The notes under the pieces are model-generated. The model was not told where the DNA came from. It worked only from the letters and a program-made list of their open reading frames with translations, and ran no database searches. A stretch of DNA of 13,747 nt, taken from assembly GCA_964397205.1 (NCBI GenBank), contig CAYNIT010000106.1:1-13747 (forward strand). The letters are read 5' to 3'. Below are positions 6,495-13,229 of this stretch, in pieces. The DNA is from Phaeodactylibacter sp964397205 (GTDB lineage Bacteria > Bacteroidota > Bacteroidia > Chitinophagales > Saprospiraceae). Within the stretch, counting starts at the first letter, position 1. Every line of letters starts with the position of its first letter. A program made the translations under genes and the position numbers.

Positions 6495-7037
6495 ATGAAA
6501 ACCCTCTTTACTATTCTTTGTAGCCTGCTTTTCACCTTGAGCGCGGGTGCTCAGCTGCGGTGGCAGTCTACTGCCAGCAGCCAATTGCAAATCAGCGAAA
6601 TCAATGGCGGCACTGCCTTGTCCGCCGGTTTGAGCGCCGGTGTCCATTTCCAGCATTGGGATTTGGAGTTTTACAGCCTTCGCTCCCTGCTGCCGGCACG
6701 GACCGAACGGCAGGAATCTGGCCTGCGAGAGCACGGCCTGCGAGGGCAGTACTTTGCTCCTGTGCACGAGTATTTCAAAATTGGGGGCGGCCTGGGAGCT
6801 GGCTGGGGCAAAGCCAGTTTCGAGCCGAGGCAGAACTACGCTACGGAGGGCAAACGCTGGGCGGATGTCTGGATGCTCAATCCGGAAGTAGGTGTTGCTG
6901 TGCCGCTCGGCCCGCATTTCAGTCTGCATTATTCCACGGGTTTCCGCTTCGTTTTTGGCGCCAGCCACCTTGAAGAACGCGGTTGTGGGTCTTACAGCAG
7001 CCTTTACAACAGTTTAGTACTGCGGTTACAGCTCTGA
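6495..7037 (+). CDS. Small exported protein, probably outer-membrane beta-barrel-like
   Basis: A 180-residue protein with a clear signal peptide (MKTLFTILCSLLFTLSAGAQ, cleavage likely after AGA). The mature part has alternating hydrophobic and polar residues with aromatic ends (HFQHWDLEFYSLRSLL, GGGLGAGWGKASF, NPEVGVAVPLGPHFSLHYS, GFRFVFGASHL) and short turns, as in a small 8-stranded barrel. It ends with SLVLRLQL, a strand-like C-terminus. No specific family or substrate is recognised. The start is the ATG at 6495, which gives the signal peptide; the upstream in-frame ATG at 6417 would put 26 unrelated residues before it. It converges on the membrane/beta-barrel protein gene with a gap of only 32 nt, and no terminator is visible between them. 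Confidence 0.72.
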   Translation: MKTLFTILCSLLFTLSAGAQLRWQSTASSQLQISEINGGTALSAGLSAGVHFQHWDLEFYSLRSLLPARTERQESGLREHGLRGQYFAPVHEYFKIGGGLGAGWGKASFEPRQNYATEGKRWADVWMLNPEVGVAVPLGPHFSLHYSTGFRFVFGASHLEERGCGSYSSLYNSLVLRLQL

Positions 7038-7069
7038 GAGGGCAGTTTAGCTTCACCCAGAACAGAGTG

Positions 7070-8335
7070 CTAGAAATAACTGCGCAGCCCAAGCTGCAAC
7101 CCCCAAATTTCGTGCTGCAAATTATACCTCCGTACGAGCGAGCTTGTATTTCGCTGAAAGCGAAGTTGGGCAAAGACTTCTGATTTTGGCCAGACCTGAT
7201 AGGCAGCGCCACTGCTCGCCGACCAACCCACTCCTAAGTCAGGATTGAGCACTACTTCATTGACCATTGTAGTATTCAGTACCTGATTATCGGGGGTTAC
7301 CCACTTTCCGCTGAATCGGTGCCAAAGGTTGAACCGCAATCCGGCTTGTACTTGCCAGGACCAGCGGCCAGTTCGATAACGATAACCGATATCGAGCGGC
7401 ATGGCCAACGAGTGGAAATAATTTTGTTGCACGATGCTGCGGCGGGTCAGCTCGGTCACTTCGACTTCACCGGATTGGTAGACGATCTGCCCGTTGGGAT
7501 TAGTATAGGCGAATGCCTGATCTATATCTCTGACAATAGCAGAGCTGTCTACTACCCCTTCCCAATGTAAGAGTTCCCGCCTTTGTTGAAGTTCCAGCCC
7601 CGCCTGTGCAAACCAGCCGCTGGAATGCTCGTAGCCTACAGAATAGCCTAGAGTAACAGCTTCGCGCAGCTGGCCTTCCCGTTCTTCCAGAAAAGGGAGC
7701 AGGTCAGAGGGGGCTTCCCGTTGCCGGGTTGCGTAGGCAGCTTCCGCATACAAAGACTGAAACCAACGACTCGCCGCTGATGATTGTACTGGTTTGGACA
7801 GATGTAGCCCGAAAGTGGTATCTGAGTTGGGTGTCATTGCCTTAGGCGCAAACTCCGGTTGAGCAATACGGCTGACCGGGTCGAAGTAAGCCCCCTTCAC
7901 TTCCTCTAGGTTATTGGGTTCCAAGCCCAGTGCCGCAGTAGCCATATCCTTGGCCGCTGCCGGGAGTTCAGCCGTCACAGGCTGGGCGGATGTAGGGAAT
8001 GGCAGCCGTTTGTAAGTAATATCTGCTGGCTGTTTTTGCGCGGACATTGATTCCTTATTGCTAGCGGCTCCAGCAACTGCTGCTCCCGAAGGTTTGGCTG
8101 CAGTGGCTGCGGCACTCCTCAGGGGAATTGGCATAGCCTGTAGCCGTGGAGTGCCCTGGTTTGGATAAATGCCCCAGACGGCTAGAAGAAGGAGGGCAAT
8201 GCCTCCGAGCCACCACCATAGGGGCAAACGCCGCTTGGTAGGGCGAGGCAATTCCGGCTCCAGTTGGGACCAAAAGCCTTCTTTGTCCCACTCAGGGCGG
8301 TGTTGGCGTATTCTATCGCTGAATGATTTCTCCAT
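7070..8335 (-). CDS. Putative anti-sigma partner: single membrane helix plus C-terminal beta-barrel-like domain
   Basis: A 421-residue protein in three parts. Residues 1-36 are a charged cytoplasmic stretch (MEKSFSDRIRQHRPEWDKEG) ending KRR. Residues 37-58 are a membrane helix (LPLWWWLGGIALLLLAVWGI). An Ala/Pro/Ser-rich linker follows to about 190. The rest (YAEAAYATRQ, VTLGYSVGYEHSSGWFAQAGLEL, PLDIGYRYRTGRWSWQVQAGLRF, AQLRFQRN, GLQLGLRSYF) has the alternating pattern and terminal Phe of an outer-membrane barrel. It directly follows the ECF sigma gene, the usual place of an anti-sigma gene, and its short N-terminus before the helix suits sigma binding. I see no zinc-finger (HxxxCxxC) motif and no FecR signature. 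A protein with an inner-membrane helix and a barrel-like end is unusual; the C-terminus may be a periplasmic beta domain instead. Confidence 0.68.
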   Translation of the reverse strand: MEKSFSDRIRQHRPEWDKEGFWSQLEPELPRPTKRRLPLWWWLGGIALLLLAVWGIYPNQGTPRLQAMPIPLRSAAATAAKPSGAAVAGAASNKESMSAQKQPADITYKRLPFPTSAQPVTAELPAAAKDMATAALGLEPNNLEEVKGAYFDPVSRIAQPEFAPKAMTPNSDTTFGLHLSKPVQSSAASRWFQSLYAEAAYATRQREAPSDLLPFLEEREGQLREAVTLGYSVGYEHSSGWFAQAGLELQQRRELLHWEGVVDSSAIVRDIDQAFAYTNPNGQIVYQSGEVEVTELTRRSIVQQNYFHSLAMPLDIGYRYRTGRWSWQVQAGLRFNLWHRFSGKWVTPDNQVLNTTMVNEVVLNPDLGVGWSASSGAAYQVWPKSEVFAQLRFQRNTSSLVRRYNLQHEIWGLQLGLRSYF

Positions 8336-8895
8336 AGCTTTCTATTCGCTGTTTTCAGCTCCCTCTTTTTTTGTTCGTTTATAAGTTGCTTCAGGCGCAC
8401 TTTAGCTTTTGAAAGCTGGGCGCGGGAAGCGCTTGCGCGGATGCCCAGCATCCGGGCGATTTCTTTGTGCTTTAGGCCTTCCACTACAGACATGTTGAAG
8501 ACGATGCGGCAGCCTTCGGGCAGTTGTTCTAGTAACTGCAGAATGTCTTCCACCGCCATTTTATCTAGTGCGTCCAGTTGCAAATTTGCTCCGCCCTCAT
8601 CCTTTATCTGCTCTGAATCGAACAAGATCCATTTGTTGCGGCGGTGCTTCTGCAAGGCTTCATTGATAACGATTCGGCTCATCCAGCCCATAAGAGCACC
8701 CCGTTTGGCTTTATATTGGCTGATATTTTGATAAATCTTTATCAGCGCATCGTGCAGGTTGTCCTGCGCCTGACTGGCATAGCCGGTGTAGCGCCGGCTG
8801 ATGGCCATCAACTCGTCCGCATACCTGTCGTAAAGCGCGCGTTGCGCCCGGCGGTCGTATCGTTGGCAGCCTTTTATAATTTCTGGTTCCGACAT
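8182..8895 (-). CDS. ECF-type RNA polymerase sigma factor (natural end uncertain; possible -1 frameshift)
   Basis: Sigma region 2 is seen at residues ~10-88 (ALYDRYADELMAISRRY, DNLHDALIKIYQNI, GWMSRIVINEALQKHRRNK). Sigma region 4 is seen at ~118-172 (LEQLPEGCRIVFNMSVVEGLKHKEIARMLGI, SRAQLSKAKVRLKQLI). It should direct RNA polymerase to a small regulon, released by the next gene's product. The start at 8893-8895 (MSEPEIIKGCQRY) is preferred to the ATG at 8925, which adds ten residues outside the family. The unshifted frame gives 237 residues, with a ~60-residue tail that overlaps the anti-sigma gene by 154 nt and looks like out-of-frame translation. At codons 175-177 there is A AAA AAG (8371-8365). 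Shifting -1 gives KKEGAENSE and a TAG at 8344-8342, a natural 184-residue end 6 nt before the next ATG. Confidence 0.88.
   Translation of the reverse strand: MSEPEIIKGCQRYDRRAQRALYDRYADELMAISRRYTGYASQAQDNLHDALIKIYQNISQYKAKRGALMGWMSRIVINEALQKHRRNKWILFDSEQIKDEGGANLQLDALDKMAVEDILQLLEQLPEGCRIVFNMSVVEGLKHKEIARMLGIRASASRAQLSKAKVRLKQLINEQKKRELKTANRKLWRNHSAIEYANTALSGTKKAFGPNWSRNCLALPSGVCPYGGGSEALPSFF
8365..8371 (-). promoter_or_regulatory. A AAA AAG slippery heptamer in the sigma gene
   Basis: In the zero frame the codons are CAA AAA AAG AGG, so the heptamer A AAA AAG is correctly phased for a -1 shift. It is the same motif as the dnaX frameshift site of E. coli. A small GCTG-AAAA-CAGC hairpin begins 5 nt downstream, but no upstream Shine-Dalgarno stimulator is seen. 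The same 7-A run is also a common place for a one-base sequencing or assembly deletion. Confidence 0.5.
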
Positions 8896-8954
8896 GAATG
8901 CAGGTATGTTTCGATCAAAAGCCAAACGGGATGCCCGGGGCGTGGTTTACTCTT

Positions 8955-10256
8955 TTATCGTTCAATACTGAAAGACCCGCTAATCGGGGCCCCCTGAGCA
9001 GTAGAGGTAGAGAAAGTGCCGGATATCCTGGCGACGGTCAGTTCGGTTACTTCTACAGTGCCTACGTCTTCTTGGCTGGTGACCGAGAAACCATTGTAAT
9101 CTGCATGGTAGAAGGCGTACAATTGCAGTTCTCCTGTTTCTTCGGAATACTCGAAGAGAAGTTGCAAAATGCCTGTATCCGGGTCGCTGAATCCAATCTG
9201 CCGGAATACGCGGCCGGGCACTTCAAAGTAGCTTTCCATCCAATCTCCATCCGGAGTATAGGTTTCGCCTTCAAAGGTGAAGGTAAAGGAAGAGCCACTT
9301 GCCCCGCAGGCTTCTATATTGCCCAAGTCTACGGTAGTGTTGCCGTCGTAGAAGAATTCCACTCCGCCGGATTGATCATTTTCGTCATTGTAGACGACAA
9401 CGGCCAGTGGTGCTCCTTCCTGCAGGGCGCAGCGGAATATTTCAAAGCTGAACGTCCCGTCCGGTTGTAGTGGGAAGCTGATTCGGCTGAGTTCGCCGGG
9501 GCCATAGATGAATTCCGCCCGGCCATTGTTTATCGGCTGATCATTGCAGTCCAGTGCTGTACCGGAGAAGGCGATGGGCGTGTCATCGCCGAAGGTAGCC
9601 GTGAAGGTGTTCAGCGTAGTGTCGCTGGCAATGGGGGGCAGTTCGACTGGCCCGATGGCGCTCTGCTGACAAGGCCCTATCGCCTGAAGAGTCATGGCCT
9701 GATCCTTTGCCGTAAGGATGGCGAAGGTACCGGTGGCATCCGTTTGGCCTAGGCCCAGAAAGGTAGTGCCGGCTACCAGGAGTACATACACCCCTTCTTT
9801 TGGGCTGCCGTTTTGGTCCAGGACATTACCCTGAACGAGTACCATACTGTCCACGGGATTGAGGCCAGAGCTAGCCAAGCCCTGGCTGCCTTCTGCCATG
9901 AGCGGCACATTTACAGTGGTTTCGGATGCCGGCTCTACGCGGCGGTAATTGTCGAAGTAGGCTGGTTTTTTGAACTCCAGAAGCGATCCTGTTGCCGGCA
10001 AGGTGCCAGCTTCGAATTCGTAGAAGCCTTCCTCATCGGTGGTGGTCTCCGTGAAAACATCAGTGCGGTAACGGACGGCTATCTCGACATTCGAGAGGGG
10101 GGCGCCGCTCTCGTCGGTCACCTGTCCGGTCAGCGCTACTTCATTAAGCGGAGTGGGGGCTGGCTCCAACACTTCCACCTGGGTGATGTCCTCGTTCTTT
10201 TTACAGCCTAGCAGCAGCAGGGCCAGGATTGTAATCGGTAAACAATACTTTTTCAT
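8955..10256 (-). CDS. Surface lipoprotein with repeated carboxypeptidase-regulatory-like (Ig-like) domains
   Basis: A 433-residue lipoprotein: signal MKKYCLPITILALLLLGC, lipidation at C18, followed by KKNED. Three domains with the CarboxypepD_reg pattern follow. Residues ~41-120 read LTGQVTDESGAPLSNVEI ... TTDEEGFYEFEAG. Residues ~139-210 read VLVQGNVLDQNGSPKEGVYV ... TDATGTFAI. A third, more divergent one at ~228-310 reads FSGTALDCNDQPINNGRAEF ... PDGTFSFEI. The C-terminal part (~322-433) ends VARISGTFSTSTAQGAPISGSFSI, as in Bacteroidota lipoproteins with a C-terminal GxF repeat. Such proteins sit in the cell envelope; binding partners are unknown. The start at 10256 gives the lipobox; the earlier in-frame ATG at 10337 would bury it. 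It lies 59 nt upstream of the sigma gene on the same strand, so the three may be co-transcribed. Confidence 0.82.
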   Translation of the reverse strand: MKKYCLPITILALLLLGCKKNEDITQVEVLEPAPTPLNEVALTGQVTDESGAPLSNVEIAVRYRTDVFTETTTDEEGFYEFEAGTLPATGSLLEFKKPAYFDNYRRVEPASETTVNVPLMAEGSQGLASSGLNPVDSMVLVQGNVLDQNGSPKEGVYVLLVAGTTFLGLGQTDATGTFAILTAKDQAMTLQAIGPCQQSAIGPVELPPIASDTTLNTFTATFGDDTPIAFSGTALDCNDQPINNGRAEFIYGPGELSRISFPLQPDGTFSFEIFRCALQEGAPLAVVVYNDENDQSGGVEFFYDGNTTVDLGNIEACGASGSSFTFTFEGETYTPDGDWMESYFEVPGRVFRQIGFSDPDTGILQLLFEYSEETGELQLYAFYHADYNGFSVTSQEDVGTVEVTELTVARISGTFSTSTAQGAPISGSFSIER

Positions 10257-10451
10257 AGCAAATTCGGTGTTCGTAAAAGTGGCAAAATTGCCGTTGTTTG
10301 GTATTGCTATGCACGAACCAGGCAAAACGCTTCCCAAGTGGTGAAAATGTTTTGATTTTTCTACGCTGCTGTGTCCCTTCGATTTAAAAACCTGACTTAT
10401 ATCACCCTGCAGGCATGAGGAAAGTCATGGGGTAGACTCAGGAAATAAAGA

Positions 10452-10459
10452 TACATTTG
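10452..10459 (+). promoter_or_regulatory. Bacteroidota -7 promoter box TACATTTG for the helical protein/CBS operon
   Basis: TACATTTG matches TAnnTTTG exactly and lies 24 nt before the ATG at 10484, with an A-rich leader between (an A8 run, then GCAAAACGCC), typical of Bacteroidota translation starts. A -33 TTTG is not evident at the expected distance. Rest of the 227-nt divergent gap (10257-10483): nothing else convincing; a partial -7-like CAATTTTG reads on the - strand for the lipoprotein gene. Confidence 0.5.
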
Positions 10460-10483
10460 AAATAGAAAAAAAAGCAAAACGCC

Positions 10484-11227
10484 ATGAAAGCGATAATCAG
10501 AATCTCAGCCCTGGCCATAGTTGCACTGCTCTTTACGAGCAATACCCGCACTGATATCCGCTCTTCAATGGTGCGTTTTGACCAGGCTTTCCTGCCTGCC
10601 CTGGAGTATACACTGCGGGGCGATATTCAGCAGGCTAAGCGCGCAGTATTCTATCTGGAGTTTCAATGGAGGAAGCTGCGCAGCCGGCTGGATAACCGCT
10701 ATCCGGGGGAAGGTCGCCATTTGAGCCGCATCGACAACTGGTTGGGCGACGCTTACTATGCAATTGATGCCAATTGCCCGGTGACCGCTGCCAATCAGCT
10801 AGAGCACGTCAAGTACGAATTGATGGTGCTGCGCGACCGCCACGATATCGACTACTACCTGGATGGGCTTTTTGACTTCCAGGGAGGCTTAGAAACAGTA
10901 GCGGAGGCAGCGGGCGATGAGATGCTATGCCTGATGGAATGGGCAGAATTCGTCGCCCTGACGGAGGCCTTGGAGCGAGAATGGCTTGGCATCCGCCATC
11001 GCCCCTTCGATGCGGCTCTATACGAATTTGACGCTGCTAAGCTGCGGCGCTTGAGATACGAACAGCAAAGGATGGCAGACGCGCTGGAAAATTTCGCGAA
11101 AGCCGTAGAAAAAGCCGACCGCCGCAAGGTGGAAGAGGCCAGCAAGGCGCTTGAGCCTGCCTTTGATGAGGTGCTGCGCCTGTTCGGCAATTACGAGGGC
11201 CCACAGAACCACTTTGCTCAGCAATAA
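10484..11227 (+). CDS. Exported alpha-helical protein of unknown function
   Basis: A 247-residue protein with an N-terminal signal sequence (MKAIIRISALAIVALLFTSN; no lipobox). The rest is almost wholly helical and charged, with heptad-like stretches (GDIQQAKRAVFYLEFQWRKL, AANQLEHVKYELMVLRDRHD, KLRRLRYEQQRMADALENFA). This suggests a periplasmic four- to six-helix bundle. Two cysteines (C98, C149) could form a disulphide. No CxxCH haem motif, metal-binding motif or known family was recognised. It appears to be first in an operon with two CBS-pair genes (29-nt and 31-nt gaps) just upstream of pst genes, and has the promoter box at 10452-10459. A periplasmic sensor or ligand-binding role is a guess from position only. 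Confidence 0.7.
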   Translation: MKAIIRISALAIVALLFTSNTRTDIRSSMVRFDQAFLPALEYTLRGDIQQAKRAVFYLEFQWRKLRSRLDNRYPGEGRHLSRIDNWLGDAYYAIDANCPVTAANQLEHVKYELMVLRDRHDIDYYLDGLFDFQGGLETVAEAAGDEMLCLMEWAEFVALTEALEREWLGIRHRPFDAALYEFDAAKLRRLRYEQQRMADALENFAKAVEKADRRKVEEASKALEPAFDEVLRLFGNYEGPQNHFAQQ

Positions 11228-11256
11228 CTAATTGGTAAATCCTAAAACTGGCCATT

Positions 11257-11712
11257 ATGAATACGGACAGAACCATCCGGGAAATCATGACCACTGATTT
11301 GATAACGGTGGCTCCCGACCGGCCCGCAAAAGCTATTCAAGACTTGTTCCGCGAAAATGACTTTCACCACATTCCTGTGGTAGATACCGGCAAGCGCCTC
11401 GTGGGCATCATTAGCAAGGAAGATATTTTTAAATTGGCTTACGTACTGTCTTTGCAAACGACTGGCAAAACTTACTCCCAGAAGGAGTACAGCACGCTGA
11501 AAGCAGAAGACATCATGACACGCTATCCCGTAACGCTTGACCCCGACGACACAGTGGGGCTGGCCGCGGACATCTTCCTGGCCAACAAGTTCCACGCGCT
11601 GCCCATCGTAGAAGACGATCAACTACTGGGCATTGTCACTACCCATGATCTATTGGGATACGGCTTCGGGGAGGCGCTAGCTGCTAAAACGGAGGAGGCT
11701 TACGACGAGTGA
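11257..11712 (+). CDS. CBS-domain pair protein (first of two tandem copies)
   Basis: A 151-residue protein made of two CBS motifs and nearly nothing else. CBS 1 covers residues ~8-65 (IREIMTTDLITVAPDRPA ... HHIPVVDTGKRLVGIISKEDI). CBS 2 covers ~80-137 (AEDIMTRYPVTLDPDDTV ... FHALPIVEDDQLLGIVTTHDLLGY). A pair forms a Bateman module, which in known proteins binds AMP, ADP, ATP or related nucleotides and regulates a partner. No catalytic or DNA-binding domain is attached, so it must act through another protein. It lies 29 nt after the helical protein gene and 31 nt before a paralogue. The 'GIVTTxDLL' ending shared with the next gene supports local duplication. Confidence 0.9.
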   Translation: MNTDRTIREIMTTDLITVAPDRPAKAIQDLFRENDFHHIPVVDTGKRLVGIISKEDIFKLAYVLSLQTTGKTYSQKEYSTLKAEDIMTRYPVTLDPDDTVGLAADIFLANKFHALPIVEDDQLLGIVTTHDLLGYGFGEALAAKTEEAYDE

Positions 11713-11743
11713 AACATCTATTTTATAATCAAAAGCACAAGCC

Positions 11744-12190
11744 ATGAAAGATAAAACCACCACCGTAGGACAAATCATGAGCACGCCAGTCATTACCGTG
11801 ACGCGCGACGATACCATGTCCAAGGTGCAGGAAATATTCCGGGACAACAACATTCACCATATCCCCGTAGTGGAGGATCATAAGGTGGTGGGCATCATCA
11901 GTCAGTCCGATTACCTGCGCTTGTTGCACGGCTTTACGCTATTCCGCACTGAGAAAAGCGAGGAGTACAATGATGCTATCCTGCGCTCCCTGCTCGCCGG
12001 GGAGGTCATGACCAAACAGGTGGCAACCCTGTCTCCCGAAGACAGCCTGATGATGGCCGTCGGCTTCTTCCGGGAAAACCTGTTCCACGCCTTACCAGTC
12101 GTGAGCAAGGGGCGGCTGATCGGCATCGTCACTACCTTTGATTTGCTGACTTATGCATTTTCAGAGCCTCACCTTATGGAGGAGCAATAA
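11744..12190 (+). CDS. CBS-domain pair protein (second of two tandem copies)
   Basis: A 148-residue protein of two CBS motifs. CBS 1 is at ~8-64 (VGQIMSTPVITVTRDDTM ... HHIPVVEDHKVVGIISQSDYL). CBS 2 is at ~84-140 (AGEVMTKQVATLSPEDSL ... FHALPVVSKGRLIGIVTTFDLLTY). It aligns end to end with its upstream neighbour, with matching 'HHIPVV' and 'FHALPxV' blocks, but the two have diverged widely, especially in the linker between the motifs (FTLFRTEKSEEYND here, LSLQTTGKTYSQKEYS there). Older duplication and possibly heterodimer formation are inferred. The operon appears to end after it at the hairpin at 12219-12252, before the phosphate-transport genes. Confidence 0.9.
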   Translation: MKDKTTTVGQIMSTPVITVTRDDTMSKVQEIFRDNNIHHIPVVEDHKVVGIISQSDYLRLLHGFTLFRTEKSEEYNDAILRSLLAGEVMTKQVATLSPEDSLMMAVGFFRENLFHALPVVSKGRLIGIVTTFDLLTYAFSEPHLMEEQ

Positions 12191-12218
12191 AGAACTGCAA
12201 GCGGAAAGCCAACCGAAC

Positions 12219-12252
12219 AAGCGGCTGGTTCCGGAGACGGGGCCGGCCGCTT
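12219..12252 (+). terminator. Strong terminator hairpin after the second CBS gene
   Basis: AAGCGGCTGG (12219-12228) pairs with CCGGCCGCTT (12243-12252), with one G-U pair. The stem can extend through TTCC/GGGG to a GGAGAC loop, making about 14 base pairs. Only TTTT (12257-12260) follows, four bases after the stem, so the tail is short. It lies 28 nt after the CBS stop and separates that operon from pst. Confidence 0.65.
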
Positions 12253-12298
12253 GTCATTTTAGCTGAAGTGGAATTAACAATAATCTAACATACAGTTG

Positions 12299-12343
12299 AT
12301 GTTGAGTAAACAGCCGCTGGGTACCTTCCGCACTTATAAATAG
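12299..12343 (+). other. Short ATG frame just upstream of pstS (leader peptide or lost N-terminus)
   Basis: ATG at 12299 opens a 14-codon frame (MLSKQPLGTFRTYK) that ends in TAG at 12341. Dropping one base at that TAG would join it to RTLLLFLLAWTASC of PstS and produce a normal lipoprotein signal with Lys/Arg residues before the hydrophobic core. It may be a one-base error in the sequence, a frameshifted start, or an unrelated leader frame. Confidence 0.35.
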
Positions 12344-12350
12344 GACGCTT

Positions 12351-13229
12351 TTGCTTTTTCTGCTCGCCTGGACCGCTTCCTGCCACTTCGCACCGCAGGG
12401 GGTAGAACATATTCTCATCAAGGGGTCGGATACCGAGGTGAACCTGGCGCTGAGCCTGGCTGAGACTTACATGAAGCGAGATTCCATGATTTCTATCGCG
12501 GTGACGGGGGGAGGCTCAGGGATGGGCATCGCTTCCCTGATTAACGGCAAGACAGACATCGCGAACTCCTCCCGCGCGATGAAGCCCAAAGAGATAGAGC
12601 TGGCCAACGAGAGGGGTATCAAGCCCGTACCCATCGTATTTGCGGTGGACGCGCTGGCGCTCATTGTTCACCCCAGCCTATCGGTAGACGCGCTGCGCGT
12701 ATCGGAAATTGGGGGCATCTACCGGGGGGACATTACCAATTGGCAGGAAGTGGGCGGCCCGGACCAAGGTATTACCATCTACGGCAGGCAGAGCAACTCG
12801 GGCACTTTTGTGTTCTTTCGCGACTCCGTCCTGCGGGCTGATTATGCTTCCGATTTGATGCAGATGAACGGTACTGCCCAGATTGTGGAGGCGGTGCGCA
12901 ACGACCGCTCCGGCCTGGGATATGTAGGCCTGGGTTATGTGCTCGATAAAAAGCGCGAGGCGGTAGAAGGCATAAAAATACTGCAGGTGGAATCTCCATC
13001 CGGAGAACAGTCCATCTCCCCGATCAACGTAACGAAAATACGCAGCGGCGCCTACCCTTTGGTCCGGCCATTGTTCCAATTCACGGACGGGCCGCCGCAG
13101 GGGAAGCTCCTGGACTTTATTGAGTTTTGCCTTAGTCCGGAGGGGCAGCGCATTGTGGAAAACAGCGGTTATTACCCCCTTAGCCCACGCTTTCGGAAAT
13201 ACAATAAACAGTGGTTGAATGGTGAGTAA
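12351..13229 (+). CDS. pstS: Phosphate ABC transporter substrate-binding lipoprotein PstS (start uncertain)
   Basis: The mature part shows the PstS/PBP-like pattern: HILIKGSDTEVNLALSLAE at the start, VTGGGSGMGIASLINGKTDIANSSR (~47-71), the hinge-region YRGDITNWQEVGG, and the phosphate-site RQSNSGTFVFF. A late GYVGLGYV and a C-terminal LLDFIEFCLSPEGQRIVENSGYYPLSP also match the family. It should bind inorganic phosphate outside the inner membrane and deliver it to PstCA. The lipobox-like TASC is 10 residues after the TTG start at 12351, with AGGA 5 nt upstream; that leaves a signal peptide without a charged N-region. In-frame alternatives are only ATA at 12336. An ATG at 12299 is in another frame and stops at 12341. 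The stop overlaps pstC by 11 nt. Confidence 0.85.
   Translation: MLFLLAWTASCHFAPQGVEHILIKGSDTEVNLALSLAETYMKRDSMISIAVTGGGSGMGIASLINGKTDIANSSRAMKPKEIELANERGIKPVPIVFAVDALALIVHPSLSVDALRVSEIGGIYRGDITNWQEVGGPDQGITIYGRQSNSGTFVFFRDSVLRADYASDLMQMNGTAQIVEAVRNDRSGLGYVGLGYVLDKKREAVEGIKILQVESPSGEQSISPINVTKIRSGAYPLVRPLFQFTDGPPQGKLLDFIEFCLSPEGQRIVENSGYYPLSPRFRKYNKQWLNGE

Noticed and set aside
10484..11227. Helical exported protein as a cytochrome c-type bundle
   Set aside because: No CxxCH or other haem motif; only two isolated cysteines.
12251..12275. Possible Pho box (TTGTCATTTT) before pstS
   Set aside because: Only one half-site is seen; no second copy 11 nt later. The E. coli consensus may not apply to Bacteroidota, and the word overlaps the end of the terminator stem.
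12335..12345. prfB-like programmed +1 frameshift at pstS
   Set aside because: The RF2 site needs CTT TGA C with a close upstream Shine-Dalgarno. Here the context is TAT AAA TAG G without one, so a sequence error or other start is more likely than a known programmed site.
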